Origin: Breoghania sp. L-A4
GTDB lineage: Bacteria; Pseudomonadota; Alphaproteobacteria; Rhizobiales; Stappiaceae
NCBI RefSeq assembly: GCF_003432385.1
Contig: NZ_CP031841.1
Location: 2,085,579-2,149,578 of the forward strand
Length of the DNA: 64,000 bases
Direction of reading: 5' to 3'
Position 1 is the first letter of the stretch. Every line of letters starts with the position of its first letter. This document shows positions 9,008-17,920 of the stretch, piece after piece. The position numbers were made by a program, and so were the translations under genes. The notes under the pieces are model-generated. The model was not told the DNA's origin and searched no databases. It saw only the letters and a program-made list of their open reading frames with translations.

Positions 9008-10159
9008 ATGTTGAAACCCTCGAGGCGCAGCGACGTCGAGCCGTTTCTGGCAATGGACGTGATGAGCGATGCCATGGAGCGCGAGGCGGCCGGCGCCCGC
9101 GTCGTGCATATGGAAGTCGGCCAGCCCGGCGCCCCGGCGCCCGCGCCCGTGATGGCGGCGGCGCGCGCCGCCCTGGACGATGGCCGCATCGGCTACACCG
9201 AAGCGCGCGGGCTTTCCTCTCTGCGCCACCGTATCGCCGCGCATTACCAAGCGGCCTATGGCATCGACGTGCCCGAGCGCCGCATCATGGTGACAACCGG
9301 TTCTTCCGCCGGCTTCAATCTGGCGTTCCTCGGCGCCTTCAATCCAGGCGACCGGATCGCGCTGCCCGCGCCGGGCTATCCCGCCTACCGCAACATTCTC
9401 AAGGTGCTGGGGCTGGAAGCCGTCGAGATCGAGGTCTCCGCCGACACCCGCTGGGTGCTGACGCCGGAATTGCTTGCCCGCGCGCATGCGGAGAAGCCCA
9501 TCCAGGGTCTGCTGGTCGCAAGCCCCGCCAATCCCACCGGCACGATGATGCAGCCCGACGCGCTCAAGGCGCTGGTGGAGGCCGCGCGCGACATGGGCAT
9601 CGTCTTCGTCTCCGACGAGATCTACCATGGGCTGGTCTACGAGGGCCGCGCCGATTGCGCGCTGCAGTACGACGACAACGCCATCGTCATCAACAGCTTC
9701 TCGAAATACTACTGCATGACCGGCTGGCGCATCGGCTGGATGATCGTGCCCGAGCCTCTGATCCGTCCCTTCGAGCGCATCTCGCAGAGCCTTTACATCT
9801 CCGCGCCGTCGCTGTCGCAGCGCGCGGCGCTTGCCGCGTTCGACGCCACAGAGGAGCTGGAGGCGATCAAGGCGGGCTACGCGCGCAACCGCGCCTTGCT
9901 GCTCGCGCGCATGCCGGCGCTGGGGTTCGACGAGCTGCTGCCCGTCGACGGCGCCTTCTACGTCTATGCGAGCGTCCGCCGCTTCACCAATGATTCGATG
10001 GATTTCGCCAGGCGCATGCTGGCGGAAGCCGGCGTCGCCGCGACGCCGGGCGCGGATTTCGACCACGCCCGTGGCCACAATTACATGCGCTTTTCCTTCG
10101 CCGGCACCGAGGCCGACATGACCGACGCGCTGGACCGTCTGGGCGGCTGGCTGAAGTAG
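9008..10159 (+). CDS. Class I/II pyridoxal-phosphate aminotransferase
   Basis: A 383-residue fold-type I aminotransferase. Conserved marks are the N-terminal ARVVHMEVGQPGAPAP, TTGSSAGFNLAF, SPANPTG, SDEIYHGLVY and the PLP-lysine motif NSFSKYYCMTGWRIGW, plus the C-terminal Arg in NYMRFSFAG. It resembles the broad group of aspartate/alanine/aromatic aminotransferases, so the substrate is left open. ATG 9008 was chosen because it begins the family's conserved N-terminus and the upstream in-frame extension lacks similarity. It is divergent from the M48 protease gene. Confidence 0.9.
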   Translation: MLKPSRRSDVEPFLAMDVMSDAMEREAAGARVVHMEVGQPGAPAPAPVMAAARAALDDGRIGYTEARGLSSLRHRIAAHYQAAYGIDVPERRIMVTTGSSAGFNLAFLGAFNPGDRIALPAPGYPAYRNILKVLGLEAVEIEVSADTRWVLTPELLARAHAEKPIQGLLVASPANPTGTMMQPDALKALVEAARDMGIVFVSDEIYHGLVYEGRADCALQYDDNAIVINSFSKYYCMTGWRIGWMIVPEPLIRPFERISQSLYISAPSLSQRAALAAFDATEELEAIKAGYARNRALLLARMPALGFDELLPVDGAFYVYASVRRFTNDSMDFARRMLAEAGVAATPGADFDHARGHNYMRFSFAGTEADMTDALDRLGGWLK

Positions 10160-10194
10160 GGGGCACTTGTCACTGTCGTCACGTTCCCCACGAT

Positions 10195-10355
10195 GTCATC
10201 CCGGGCGAGCATCGCGAGACCCGGGACCCAGTAAACGCATGCCTTCGCGATCACGTCGCGGTCGTTGCTCCAGGACGATCTCGACCTCTCGGCAGGAGCC
10301 GGGCAGCCAACGGCTACTGGGTCCCGGCTTTCCGCTTCGCTGCAGCCGGGATGAC
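10195..10355. repeat. Complete palindromic intergenic repeat (REP/BIME-like)
   Basis: The outer arms are GTCATCCCGGGCGAGCATCG at the left and a reverse-complementary CCGGGATGAC at the right, with inner CCGGGACCCAGTA and TACTGGGTCCCGG arms around a variable core. The same element in the opposite orientation is split by IS110 at 5028-6290. It lies between the convergent aminotransferase and YHS-domain genes. Confidence 0.8.
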
Positions 10356-10390
10356 AATCGTGGGTTTATCGAATGGCGGCATCCAACCCC

Positions 10391-10879
10391 TCACAGCTTG
10401 TCGGCCGGGATCTGCTTGATCTTCGGCCAGGCCTCGTCCGCGCGGGAGATGGTGCCCTCAACGTCCTCGCGGAAGCGTTTGTCGGCGCCCTCGTTGGCGT
10501 TGAGATAGAGCTTTCCGTCGACGATGTGCCACTTGTTGGGGTCGATGGGGATCTTCACGCCGAAACTGGCGCCCGTCGCGCAATAGCCGCCGTAGGCGGG
10601 AGCGTATTTCTCCGGCTCGGCGACAAAGGCGTCGCGGTTGGCGGCGGAGGCGAATTTCCATGTCACCCCGTCGTAGGTGGCGGTGAACTCGTCGGAGCCC
10701 GCCACCGGCTTGCCGTCGGTGAAATAGGCCACCGGATCGGTGCCGCCGATGGCGGCGCCGTGGGTCACATAGGTGGTGACCTCGTCGGCCATGGCGGGAA
10801 ACGCGGTGGCGGTGAGGCCTGCGCCGCCGGCAATCACGGCGACGGCGGCGAAGGTCCGGCGCAATGCGGTAAAGGTCAT
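10391..10879 (-). CDS. YHS-domain-containing exported protein
   Basis: A 162-residue protein with a signal peptide (~1-31, ending PAMA). The body GGTDPVAYFTDGKPVAGSDEF, then WKFASAANRDAFVAEPEKYAPAYGGYCA is a YHS-type module, a putative metal-binding domain found in exported proteins and metal ATPases. One Cys is kept in GGYCATG. A periplasmic metal-related role is possible but not shown. No partner gene is adjacent. Confidence 0.85.
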   Translation of the reverse strand: MTFTALRRTFAAVAVIAGGAGLTATAFPAMADEVTTYVTHGAAIGGTDPVAYFTDGKPVAGSDEFTATYDGVTWKFASAANRDAFVAEPEKYAPAYGGYCATGASFGVKIPIDPNKWHIVDGKLYLNANEGADKRFREDVEGTISRADEAWPKIKQIPADKL

Positions 10880-11060
10880 GATGCGTCCTCATAAATGCCA
10901 GATGACGGGGATGCCAAACGGGCGGGATGCCGAGACGGCGGCAGCACGCTCGCCATACCAGATGACGCGATCGCGGCCCGGGCGCCAATCAATCCTCGCT
11001 CACAGTGGCGTCAGGCTTCGGTGAGGCGGCGGTTTGCCCGCATCGGGCGCGGCTGGCGCA

Positions 11061-11090
11061 TTGCGCGGCGCGGACGGGCGATGCTATATG
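11061..11090 (+). promoter_or_regulatory. Putative sigma-70 promoter for gatC
   Basis: TTGCGC (11061-11066) and TATATG (11085-11090) are separated by 18 bp, 112 bp upstream of the gatC ATG. They lie in the 322-bp divergent region between the YHS-domain gene and gatC, where I see no other gene. Confidence 0.4.
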
Positions 11091-11201
11091 CAGGTTTCGC
11101 CAAAGCCCGCGGCCCGTCTCCGGGAGCCCGCAGCCTTCGCAAAAACCGCCGTCCACTTCGATGAAGAATGGCTCACTCCGAGCAAGAATGGAAAGACGCG
11201 C

Positions 11202-11489
11202 ATGTCCGTCGATACCCAGACCGTGAAACGCGTGGCCAAACTGGCGCGCATCGCCGTCTCCGATGCCGAGGCCGAGACCATGAAGGGCGAGCTCAACGCC
11301 ATTCTCGGCTTCGTCGAGCAGCTTGATGAGGCCGATGTCAGCGGCGTCGAGCCGATGACATCCGCGGTCGAGACGACCATGCGCCTGCGTGCCGACGTGG
11401 TGACCGACGGCGGCAAGGCGGCCGATATCGTCGCCAACGCCCCGGCCAGCGAGGACAATTTCTTCGTGGTGCCGAAGGTCGTCGAGTAG
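11202..11489 (+). CDS. gatC: Asp-tRNA(Asn)/Glu-tRNA(Gln) amidotransferase subunit C
   Basis: A 95-residue GatC, the small clamp of the GatCAB transamidosome, which converts Glu-tRNA(Gln) and Asp-tRNA(Asn) to the correct amide forms. [23 protein letters not shown] and the C-terminal RADVVTDG...[13 protein letters not shown] match the family along its whole length. The start is the ATG at 11202, matching the usual N-terminus. It is followed after 5 bp by a GNAT gene and then gatA. Confidence 0.96.
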   Translation: MSVDTQTVKRVAKLARIAVSDAEAETMKGELNAILGFVEQLDEADVSGVEPMTSAVETTMRLRADVVTDGGKAADIVANAPASEDNFFVVPKVVE

Positions 11490-11494
11490 ACCTC

Positions 11495-11965
11495 ATGAGC
11501 GTGTCGATCGCCCTCGAGACCCCACTGCAGGACGAGGTGCGCGCCATGGTCGAGGCGCTGAACGCCACCATGCGCCCGCTGTCGCCGCCTGAGTTTCAGT
11601 TTCAGATGACGGCGGAGCAGATGGCGGGTCTCGACACGGTGGTGTTCGTGGCGCGCGGCGACGACGGCAAGGCGGTTGGCATGGGCGCGCTCAAGCTGCA
11701 CGACACGGGCTTTGGCGAGGTGAAGCGCATGTACACCGATCCCGCGATCCGCGGCAGCGGCGTGGGCGGCGCGATTCTCGCGGCCATCGAGCGCGAGGCG
11801 GTGATGCGCGGCGTGCCCGTGCTGCGGCTGGAGACCGGGTCGACGCCGGGGTTCGAGGCCGCCTGGGCCGTCTACGAGCGCGCGGGCTTCGTGCGTGGCG
11901 AGGCCTTCGCCGACTATCCGGATTCAGAATTCAACGTTTTCTATGAGAAGAAGCTCACCGCATGA
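11495..11965 (+). CDS. GNAT-family N-acetyltransferase
   Basis: A 156-residue acetyltransferase. The acetyl-CoA loop is [20 protein letters not shown] (R-x-x-G-x-G form), followed by the strand [10 protein letters not shown] and [12 protein letters not shown] near the C-terminus. It is inserted between gatC and gatA and overlaps the gatA start by 4 bp (ATGA), so it is translationally coupled to gatA. Its substrate is unknown. Confidence 0.9.
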   Translation: MSVSIALETPLQDEVRAMVEALNATMRPLSPPEFQFQMTAEQMAGLDTVVFVARGDDGKAVGMGALKLHDTGFGEVKRMYTDPAIRGSGVGGAILAAIEREAVMRGVPVLRLETGSTPGFEAAWAVYERAGFVRGEAFADYPDSEFNVFYEKKLTA

Positions 11966-13433
11966 CCGATTTGACCGACCTGACGATTGCCGAGGCCCGC
12001 GACGGGTTGACGAACAAGCAGTTCACGGCCACCGAGCTCACCGACGCCTATCTCGGCGCGATTGCCGGGGCGGCCGCGCTCAACAGCTACGTGGCGACGA
12101 CGGCGGACAAGGCGCGGGTGATGGCGCAGGCGTCTGATGTCCGCATCGCCGAAGGCAAGGCCGGGCCGCTTGAGGGCATTCCGATCGGCGTCAAGGATCT
12201 CTACGCCACGAAAGGGGTGCACACCCAGGCCTGCAGCCACATTCTCGACGGCTTCAAGCCGGCCTATGAATCCACCGTCACGGCCAACCTGTGGGCCGAC
12301 GGCGCGGTGCTGCTGGGCAAGCTCAACATGGACGAGTTCGCGATGGGCTCGTCCACCGAGTCGAGCCACTACGGGCCGACCGTGAACCCGTGGCGTGAGA
12401 CCGGCTCGACGACGGCGCTGGTTCCCGGCGGCTCCTCGGGCGGCTCGGCGGCGGCCGTCGCCGCGCATCTGTGCGCGGGGCCACGGCCACCGACACCGGC
12501 GGCTCGATCCGCCAGCCGGCGGCGCTCACCGGCACGGTCGGCATCAAGCCGACATATGGCCGCTGCTCGCGCTGGGGCATCGTCTCCTACGCCTCGTCGC
12601 TGGATCAGGCCGGCCCGATCACCCGCACCGTGCGCGACGCGGCGATCCTGCTGAAATCGATGGCCTCGGTGGATCTCAAGGACACCACCTCGGTGGACGC
12701 GCCGGTGCCCGACTATGAGGCCGCCATCGGCAAGTCGCTCAAGGGCCTGAAGATCGGCCTGCCGCGCGAGTATCATTCCGACGGCATGTCCGAGGAAATC
12801 GACGCCCTGTGGCAGCGCGGCGCCGACTACCTGCGTGACGCCGGCGCCGAGGTCGTCGAGATCTCCCTGCCAAACACGAAATTCGCTCTCGCGGCCTATT
12901 ATATCGTGGCGCCGGCCGAGGCCTCGTCCAACCTCGCGCGCTACGACGGTGTGCGCTACGGGTTGCGCGTCAACGGCTCCGACATCACCGACATGTACGA
13001 GAAGACGCGCGCGAGCGGCTTCGGTCCCGAGGTCAAGCGCCGCATCCTGATCGGCACCTATGTGCTCTCGGCCGGCTATTACGACGCCTATTACCTCAAG
13101 GCGCAGAAGGTCCGCACGCTGATCAAGCAGGATTTCCATGATGCTTTTGATGCCGGCATCGACGCGATCCTTGCGCCGACCACGCCGTCCGCGGCCTTCG
13201 CCTCGGGCGCCATCACCGATCCGGTGAGCATGTACCTGCAGGATATCTTCACGGTGCCGCTGAACCTCGCAGGCCTGCCGGGCATCTCGGTGCCCTCGGG
13301 CCTCAGCGCCAAGGGTCTGCCGCTCGGCCTGCAACTCATCGGCCGCCCGTTCGGCGAGGAGACGCTGTTCCAGGCCGCTCAGGTGATCGAAGAGGCCGCC
13401 GGCCGCTTCACGCCGGAGAAATGGTGGGGCTGA
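11962..13433 (+). CDS. gatA: Asp-tRNA(Asn)/Glu-tRNA(Gln) amidotransferase subunit A, with frameshift
   Basis: The amidase-signature glutaminase of GatCAB, 490 residues once repaired. Lys78 (in GVKDLY) and the Ser pair in PGGSSGGSA (156-163) belong to the Ser-cisSer-Lys centre. At 12477-12481 the sequence GCGCGGGGCCACGG lacks one base. Restoring a G joins AAHLCAG to [18 protein letters not shown] in the other frame, exactly as in the family, and the repaired length is a whole number of codons. GatA is normally indispensable where GatCAB makes Gln-tRNA, so I regard the deletion as a likely sequence error. Confidence 0.92.
12477..12481 (+). other. Single-base deletion in gatA
   Basis: A run of four G before CC stands where the conserved frame requires five. 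Both halves of GatA are otherwise intact. Confidence 0.85.
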
Positions 13434-13562
13434 GTGGCTGCCTCCCGCGACGCGTCAGGGTCGCGGGCGTTAAATCTTGAAGAGACGTTGAGCGGACAGG
13501 GGCCCTCCGGGCGCCGGTCTGTTTCTCCAGTCCGCACGAATGCACCGGGTTTGCGCCCGGTG

Positions 13563-13698
13563 CCGATGCTTCGAGACGCCGTCTTCGACGGCTACGCAGC
13601 ATGACGTTATCGTATTGATAAAAATACGAAATTACAAAAACTATCCAAAAATTCAACGTCATGCTGAGGAGGGCCGAAGGCCCGTCTCGAAGCATCGG
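13563..13698. repeat. Inverted-repeat intergenic element
   Basis: CCGATGCTTCGAGAC at the left pairs with GTCTCGAAGCATCGG at the right, and CAGCATGACGTT pairs with AACGTCATGCTG inside. An AT-rich spacer of about 50 bp (13608-13657) lies between the arms. Each arm carries a small internal hairpin. This resembles widely dispersed alphaproteobacterial palindromic units. No gene is seen in 13434-13859. Confidence 0.8.
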
Positions 13699-13859
13699 CC
13701 ACACGTGCCGCCTGCACGCCTCCGAGGGATTCCGTCGCCATGCCGACGGACCTCAAAAACAGCCAAAACACCATACCTTGCCGAGGCGGCGCATCGCGCC
13801 GTCTCGAAACATCGGCGGCAGGGGCGTATGTCGCCCCGCAGGTCTGCTCGTCCGCGAAC

Positions 13860-14105
13860 TCACCGGGCGGCGATATGGTCCGAGAAGCGGCGGCTGTTGG
13901 GGCAGAAGGTCGGCGGCGTGTCGTGCTCTTCCGTCATCCACTGCTTGCATTCGGTTACTGCGCCGCAGTGCATGCAGGCGGAAATGCTCCGGCGCAGGAA
14001 GGATTCCTCGCACGGACCCGCGCCGGTCGAGAGGTCGACGCCGGTTCTCTCCATCATCTCGCCCATCAGGCTCATGCGCTCGTCGGCGCGCTTGAAGAAT
14101 GACAT
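13860..14105 (-). CDS. DUF6455-family protein
   Basis: An 81-residue cytoplasmic protein with four Cys in the order GPCEESFLRRS..ACMHCGAV..ECKQWM..FCPNS.RF. The spaced Cys residues and the terminal CPN..F motif are the marks of the DUF6455 family, whose function is unknown; metal or redox sensing is an inference. A GGAGAG ribosome-binding site precedes the ATG. A FnrL/FixK-type box lies about 62 bp upstream, suggesting control by oxygen. Confidence 0.8.
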   Translation of the reverse strand: MSFFKRADERMSLMGEMMERTGVDLSTGAGPCEESFLRRSISACMHCGAVTECKQWMTEEHDTPPTFCPNSRRFSDHIAAR

Positions 14106-14144
14106 CGCTTCTCTCCTGGGTTGCCTTGTCTGCGTCCCATGCTA

Positions 14145-14158
14145 GTTGCATTTGCAAC
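14145..14158. promoter_or_regulatory. Inverted repeat GTTGCA-TT-TGCAAC
   Basis: A perfect 6-bp dyad with a 2-bp centre, between the FnrL-type box and the DUF6455 start, in the likely core-promoter position. It may be an operator. Confidence 0.35.
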
Positions 14159-14166
14159 GGTTTGAA

Positions 14167-14180
14167 TTGATCTCGGTCAA
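14167..14180. promoter_or_regulatory. FnrL/FixK-type box
   Basis: TTGATCTCGGTCAA fits the CRP/FNR-family consensus TTGAY-N4-RTCAA exactly. It lies upstream of the DUF6455 gene (minus strand) and about 115 bp upstream of the FliK-like gene (plus strand), and so could serve either. Confidence 0.55.
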
Positions 14181-14295
14181 GCGGCCGTTCAGGGGGGCGA
14201 AATTCGTTTAGCTTGTGGAAGGCATTTGGCCGATACTCTGGGAGCTGACGTTTCGGAAAGCCTGTCGCGGTCCGGGCGTCATTCGGAGAGCGCCA

Positions 14296-16828
14296 TTGGT
14301 CACCGCCGTATCAACAACCCCGTTGCCGGTCTCGGGCGAGGCGCGCCTGCCGCCGTTGAACGCAGGCGAAACCGTGTCCGCGCGCGTCCTGTCGCAAGGC
14401 GCGGACGGCGCGACGAAACTCGCCATCGGCAAGGCCACGGTGGAGTTGCGCCTGCCGGTGACGGTCAAGGCCGGCGAGACGGTGCAGTTCAAGGTGACTA
14501 GCGGCGGCGCGGAACCGAAGCTGGCGCTGCTGCTGGATGCCTCCGGCAAGCCGCTTCCGCCGCAGCCGTCTCCCCAGACGCCGCTTGCGCAGACGGGCCA
14601 ACCCCGGACCTCTCTTCCCTGGCGGGCCAGATCCCGGCCGGTCAGCCGGCACCGCAGCAGGCCGCCGCCGCGGGCGGCTCGGTGATCGTCGATACGGCCG
14701 CCCAGGCCACCGTCGAGGCGAAGGTCCTGGCGCAACTGCCCGACGGCAAGGTGCGCATTGAACTGAACGCCATGAAGCTCGAGTTGCGGCCGCCACAGCC
14801 CGTGCCCACCGGCGCCACCGTCAGGCTGACGGTGCAGGGCGAGGGCGCGGCATTGCGCGTGCAATTCGCGCCGCCCGCCGCACAATCCACCGCCACGGGG
14901 CAGGGCGTGCCCACGGCAGCCTCGTCCGCGCAACCGGCTTCCGGCCAGTCCGTGACCATCCAGACGGTCGCAACGCTGCCCGCGTCCGCCGGTCCGGGCC
15001 CGATCGCGCAGCCGGGGCAGCCGGCTCCGGGCCAGATCCCGTCCGCCGCGTCTGCCTCCGCGCAGCCGGCCCCGGCCCTGGCTGGCCAGCCAGTCCCTGC
15101 CGGCCAGCCGGTCGCCGTCGGCCAACCCGCCACCGGAGTGCCGGCCGGCGCGCAACCGGCCGTTGCGCTCGCACAACCAGGAACGCAGCCCTCCGTCCAG
15201 CAGCCGGCGACGGCTCAAACGCCGATCACGCAAATCCCGGGTCCTCAGACGTCCCAAATCCAGACGCCCCAAATTCAGACGTTCCAGACGCCGACAGCCC
15301 AGGCGCTCTCGACGGCCGGCGCCACCCAGGCCGGCGCGCCGCAGCCGCTCGCCATTGACGCCACCGTCCTCGCCCAGGGCCAGAACGGCAGCGTCAAGCT
15401 GCAACTGCCCGCCTTCACCGCCGATATCCGCAGCGCGGTCACGCTCGCGACGGGCGAGACGCTCCGCCTGCAGCCGCAGGTGGAGCCCTCCGGCGCGCGG
15501 CTGATCGCGGCGCCTGCGGCTCAGAGCGGGACATCCGCGCCCTTGCCGGTGCTCAACGCGCGCAATCTGCCTCTCCTGCAGCCCGGCGCGGAACTCGTGG
15601 CGCGCGTCGTCGGGCAGACGCCTGCGGGCACCACGCAATTCCAGTCCGGGGCCGCGACGTTCGAACTGCGCCTTCCCGCCGGCGCGCCGCAGCCCGGAAC
15701 GACCGTGTCGCTGAAGGTTGCGGTCGGCGGACCCGCGCCGCAGGTCACGCTTCCGGCCCAGGCGGCGCCCGGCGCGCGCGAAACCCTGCCGCCGGACATG
15801 CTCAAGATGCTCAGGCAGGTGGCCGAGGTGGCCCGCCCGCTGGCCGCGACAAAGCAGGATTCCATGACGCCGCTGTTCGCCAATGTGGCGGGCCTCGTGC
15901 GTTCGGGCGGCGGCGGGTTGCCCGCCACCGTGCAAAAGGCGCTGCAGGATCTGCTGGGCTTCCGCATGTCCGCAAGCGACGCCTCCCAGCCCGCGCCGTT
16001 GAAACAGGCCGTGCAGCGTTCGGGCATCTTCCAGGAAGCCAATCTTGTGCAACGCGCGTCAGGACAGGCGCAGACCGCCCAGGCCGGCGCGAAGGCGGCG
16101 CTGCCGCAGGGCGCGGGCCAAGCCGCGGTTCAGGTCGCGGCCCAGCTTGGCCTGCTCGGTGGCACCGATCTCAAGACCTCGCTGATGCAATTGCGCGGCG
16201 CGCTGCTGTCGTTCCTGGGCGAACATGCGGCCCCCGCAACCCGAAAAGGGGCGGGCGAGCCGCCGCCGCGCGCCGGCGGTCTGCCGCGCGGCCAGATGCC
16301 GTCTCAGCCCACGATCCCCGAGAGCGCCACGCCACGCGAGGCCGCGCGCATTCTTCTGTCGGACACCGATGCGGCGCTCGCCCGGGTCCGCCTGTCGCAA
16401 ATGGCCTCCATGGGCGGCTCCGAACATGCGGGCGCCGCCCACCGCGCCGCCGCCCAGACGCAGGAGTGGAATTTCGAGCTGCCGCTGGCGCTGGGCAACC
16501 AGACGGCGGTGGCGCAGTTCCAGATTGCCCGCGACGGCGGCACCCCGGCGCGGAGGGCGCGGGCGAGACGGGTTGGAAAATCCGCTTCTCCGTCGATCTG
16601 CCGCAGACCGGCGCCGTCGATACGCTCATGACCCTGCGCGCCGACAGCGTGGCGGTGACGCTCTGGGCGGAGAGTGGTGAGACGGCGGCCCGTTTCCGCG
16701 CCGACGTCGACGCCCTGCGCGAGGCGTTTGGCGACGTCGGGCTGGAAGCCACCCGCATCGACATTCGCCGCGGCCGCCCCTCGGCCGAGCCGCAGAAGGC
16801 GGGCTATTTCGTGGACTGGCGCACATGA
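14296..16828 (+). CDS. FliK-like hook-length control protein, two frameshifts
   Basis: About 844 residues after repair. The protein is rich in Ala, Pro and Gln (~100-330), with repeated beta modules of the form LP.LNAGETVSARVLSQ...GATKLAIGKATVELRLP that recur near 160 and 430. The C-terminal RFRADVDALREAFGDVGLEATRIDIRRGRP resembles the FliK/Flg_hook C-domain. One base is missing in the C-run at 14602-14605 (PLAQTGQP to PDLSSLAGQ) and one in the G-run at 16543-16546 (DGGTP to GAEGAGETGWKIRF). The TTG start at 14296 follows a GGAGAG sequence by 5 bases; other starts are possible. It overlaps the next gene by ATGA, as expected for a FliK/FlhB-tail pair. Confidence 0.72.
14602..14605 (+). other. 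First single-base deletion in the FliK-like gene
   Basis: CAACCCCGGACC reads through in the conserved frame if a fifth C is restored. The downstream frame has no good start before the GTG at 14682. Confidence 0.7.
16543..16546 (+). other. Second single-base deletion in the FliK-like gene
   Basis: CCCCGGCGCGGAGG needs one more G to join the long frame to the frame encoding the Flg_hook-like C-terminus. Without it the protein ends at 16631. Confidence 0.75.
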
Positions 16829-17093
16829 GCGGCGCGCGCGACGACGCCGGCAAGAAGCGCATCGCCGTTGCGTTGTCCTACGATACCAAGGGCGCGCCGC
16901 GCGTCACCGCCAAGGGTGAGGGGTTTCTCAGCGACCAGATCCTGAAGATCGCCGCCGAGCATGGCGTGCCGATCGAGGAAAACCCGCTGCTCGCCCAGGC
17001 GCTGGCCCAGGTGGCGCTCGACGAGGAGATCCCGAGGAACTGTACCAGGCCGTCGCGGTCATCATCGGCTACATCCTGCGAAGCGCGAAATAG
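16825..17093 (+). CDS. FlhB C-terminal-domain-like protein (EscU/YscU/HrcU family), frameshifted
   Basis: An 89-residue protein after repair, equal to the cytoplasmic autocleavage domain of FlhB without its membrane part. KRIAVALSYDTKGAPRVTAKGEGFLSDQILKIAAEHGVPIEENPLLAQALAQVALDEEIP matches FlhB-C, but the NPTH autocleavage motif is absent; the equivalent segment reads SYDTKGAP. One base is missing at 17031-17036 (ATCCCGAGGAAC). With a G restored the tail reads ELYQAVAVIIGYILRSAK and stops at 17091-17093. It forms a coupled pair with the FliK-like gene. Stand-alone FlhB-like proteins are known in flagellated proteobacteria. Confidence 0.82.
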
Positions 17094-17130
17094 GCGGCGG
17101 CGGAAAAGAGAAGAGACCGGTGCCTGGTGG

Positions 17131-17207
17131 GCGCTTTCCTCCTGGATTCCGGCTCGCGTGATGCGGCCTTGCCGCACACGGGCCGGAATGACGCGGAGGG
17201 TTGAAGC
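17131..17207. repeat. Repeat unit alpha, copy 1
   Basis: It runs from GCGCTTTCCTCCTGGATTCC to GGAGGGTTGAAGC. The second copy is at 17435-17509, with identical outer blocks and a diverged internal hairpin. Confidence 0.75.
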
Positions 17208-17268
17208 CCGACGGAGGGGCCGGTGCCGGGCTGATCCTGCTGGCGGCATTCACAAGTGCTCGTGTGAC

Positions 17269-17408
17269 GCTTCAACTCTCAACGTCATTCCGGACCGAGC
17301 GCGCCGCAGGCGCGTCGAGAGATCCGGAACCCAGGAGAGACTCGCCGGAGGCGTCTGACACCTCGCAACAAAGCCCAAGGCCGTCATCCTCGGTCGCATT
17401 CCCCCGCA
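17269..17408. repeat. Repeat unit beta, copy 1
   Basis: About 140 bp from GCTTCAACTCTCAACG to CGGTCGCATTCC, including a palindromic core around GTCATTCCGGACC and GAGAGATCCGGAA. It matches 17596-17736 except in the hairpin arms and a few single bases. Confidence 0.85.
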
Positions 17409-17434
17409 GCGGTGAAGATACATGTGCCCTCCGG

Positions 17435-17509
17435 GCGCTTTCCTCCTGGATTCCCGATCACGCGACGCGCTTCGCGCACGCTGCCGGGAATGACGGGGAG
17501 GGTTGAAGC
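17435..17509. repeat. Repeat unit alpha, copy 2
   Basis: Second copy of the unit at 17131-17207. Together they give the order alpha-beta-alpha-beta. Confidence 0.75.
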
Positions 17510-17595
17510 ACCACATGGCGCTTTGTGCGAGCGGCACCAGTCTTCGCCTCCGACTGCCAACGATGGCCGCCGCGCCCTCCGTCGCCCGCTGCCGG

Positions 17596-17736
17596 GCTTC
17601 AACTCTCAACGTCATTCCGGACCGAGCACGGGCGCAGCCCGTGTCGAGAGATCCGGAACCCAGGAGGGACTCGCCGAAGGCGTCTGACACCTCGCGACAA
17701 AGCCCAAGGCCGTCGTCCTCGGTCGCATTCCCCGCA
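17596..17736. repeat. Repeat unit beta, copy 2
   Basis: Second copy of the 17269-17408 unit. The stem differs by paired changes (GCGCGCCGCAGGCGCG against CACGGGCGCAGCCCGTG), which keep the hairpin. I see no credible gene in 17094-17920. Confidence 0.85.
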
Positions 17737-17920
17737 TGGCGCTTTCGGACCTTTCCTTCACCTCCTTCAGCGCTCCAACCACACCTTGCCTCTTGCGAAG
17801 GCGCGCAATTCCCACTACCCAACAGGCACATGATATTCAGCGCCGCGATCCGTGCTCCGGATCGCCCGGACGCGCTTCCGCGACGCGCGGAAACCGACGC
17901 AGCACAGGACCTTGAGACGC

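Noticed and set aside
7247-10078. A 943-codon minus-strand open frame covering the M48 protease and antisense to the aminotransferase
   Set aside because: Only the part from 8728 matches a protein family; the rest is the antisense of the aminotransferase gene.
14208-16052. A long minus-strand Arg/Gly-rich frame antisense to the FliK-like gene
   Set aside because: Composition is that of an antisense shadow of a GC-rich gene, and the plus strand encodes a coupled FliK/FlhB-like pair.
13434-17736. Possible CRISPR array in the intergenic repeats
   Set aside because: The repeats are large, few and palindromic, with no constant short repeat/spacer rhythm and no cas genes nearby.
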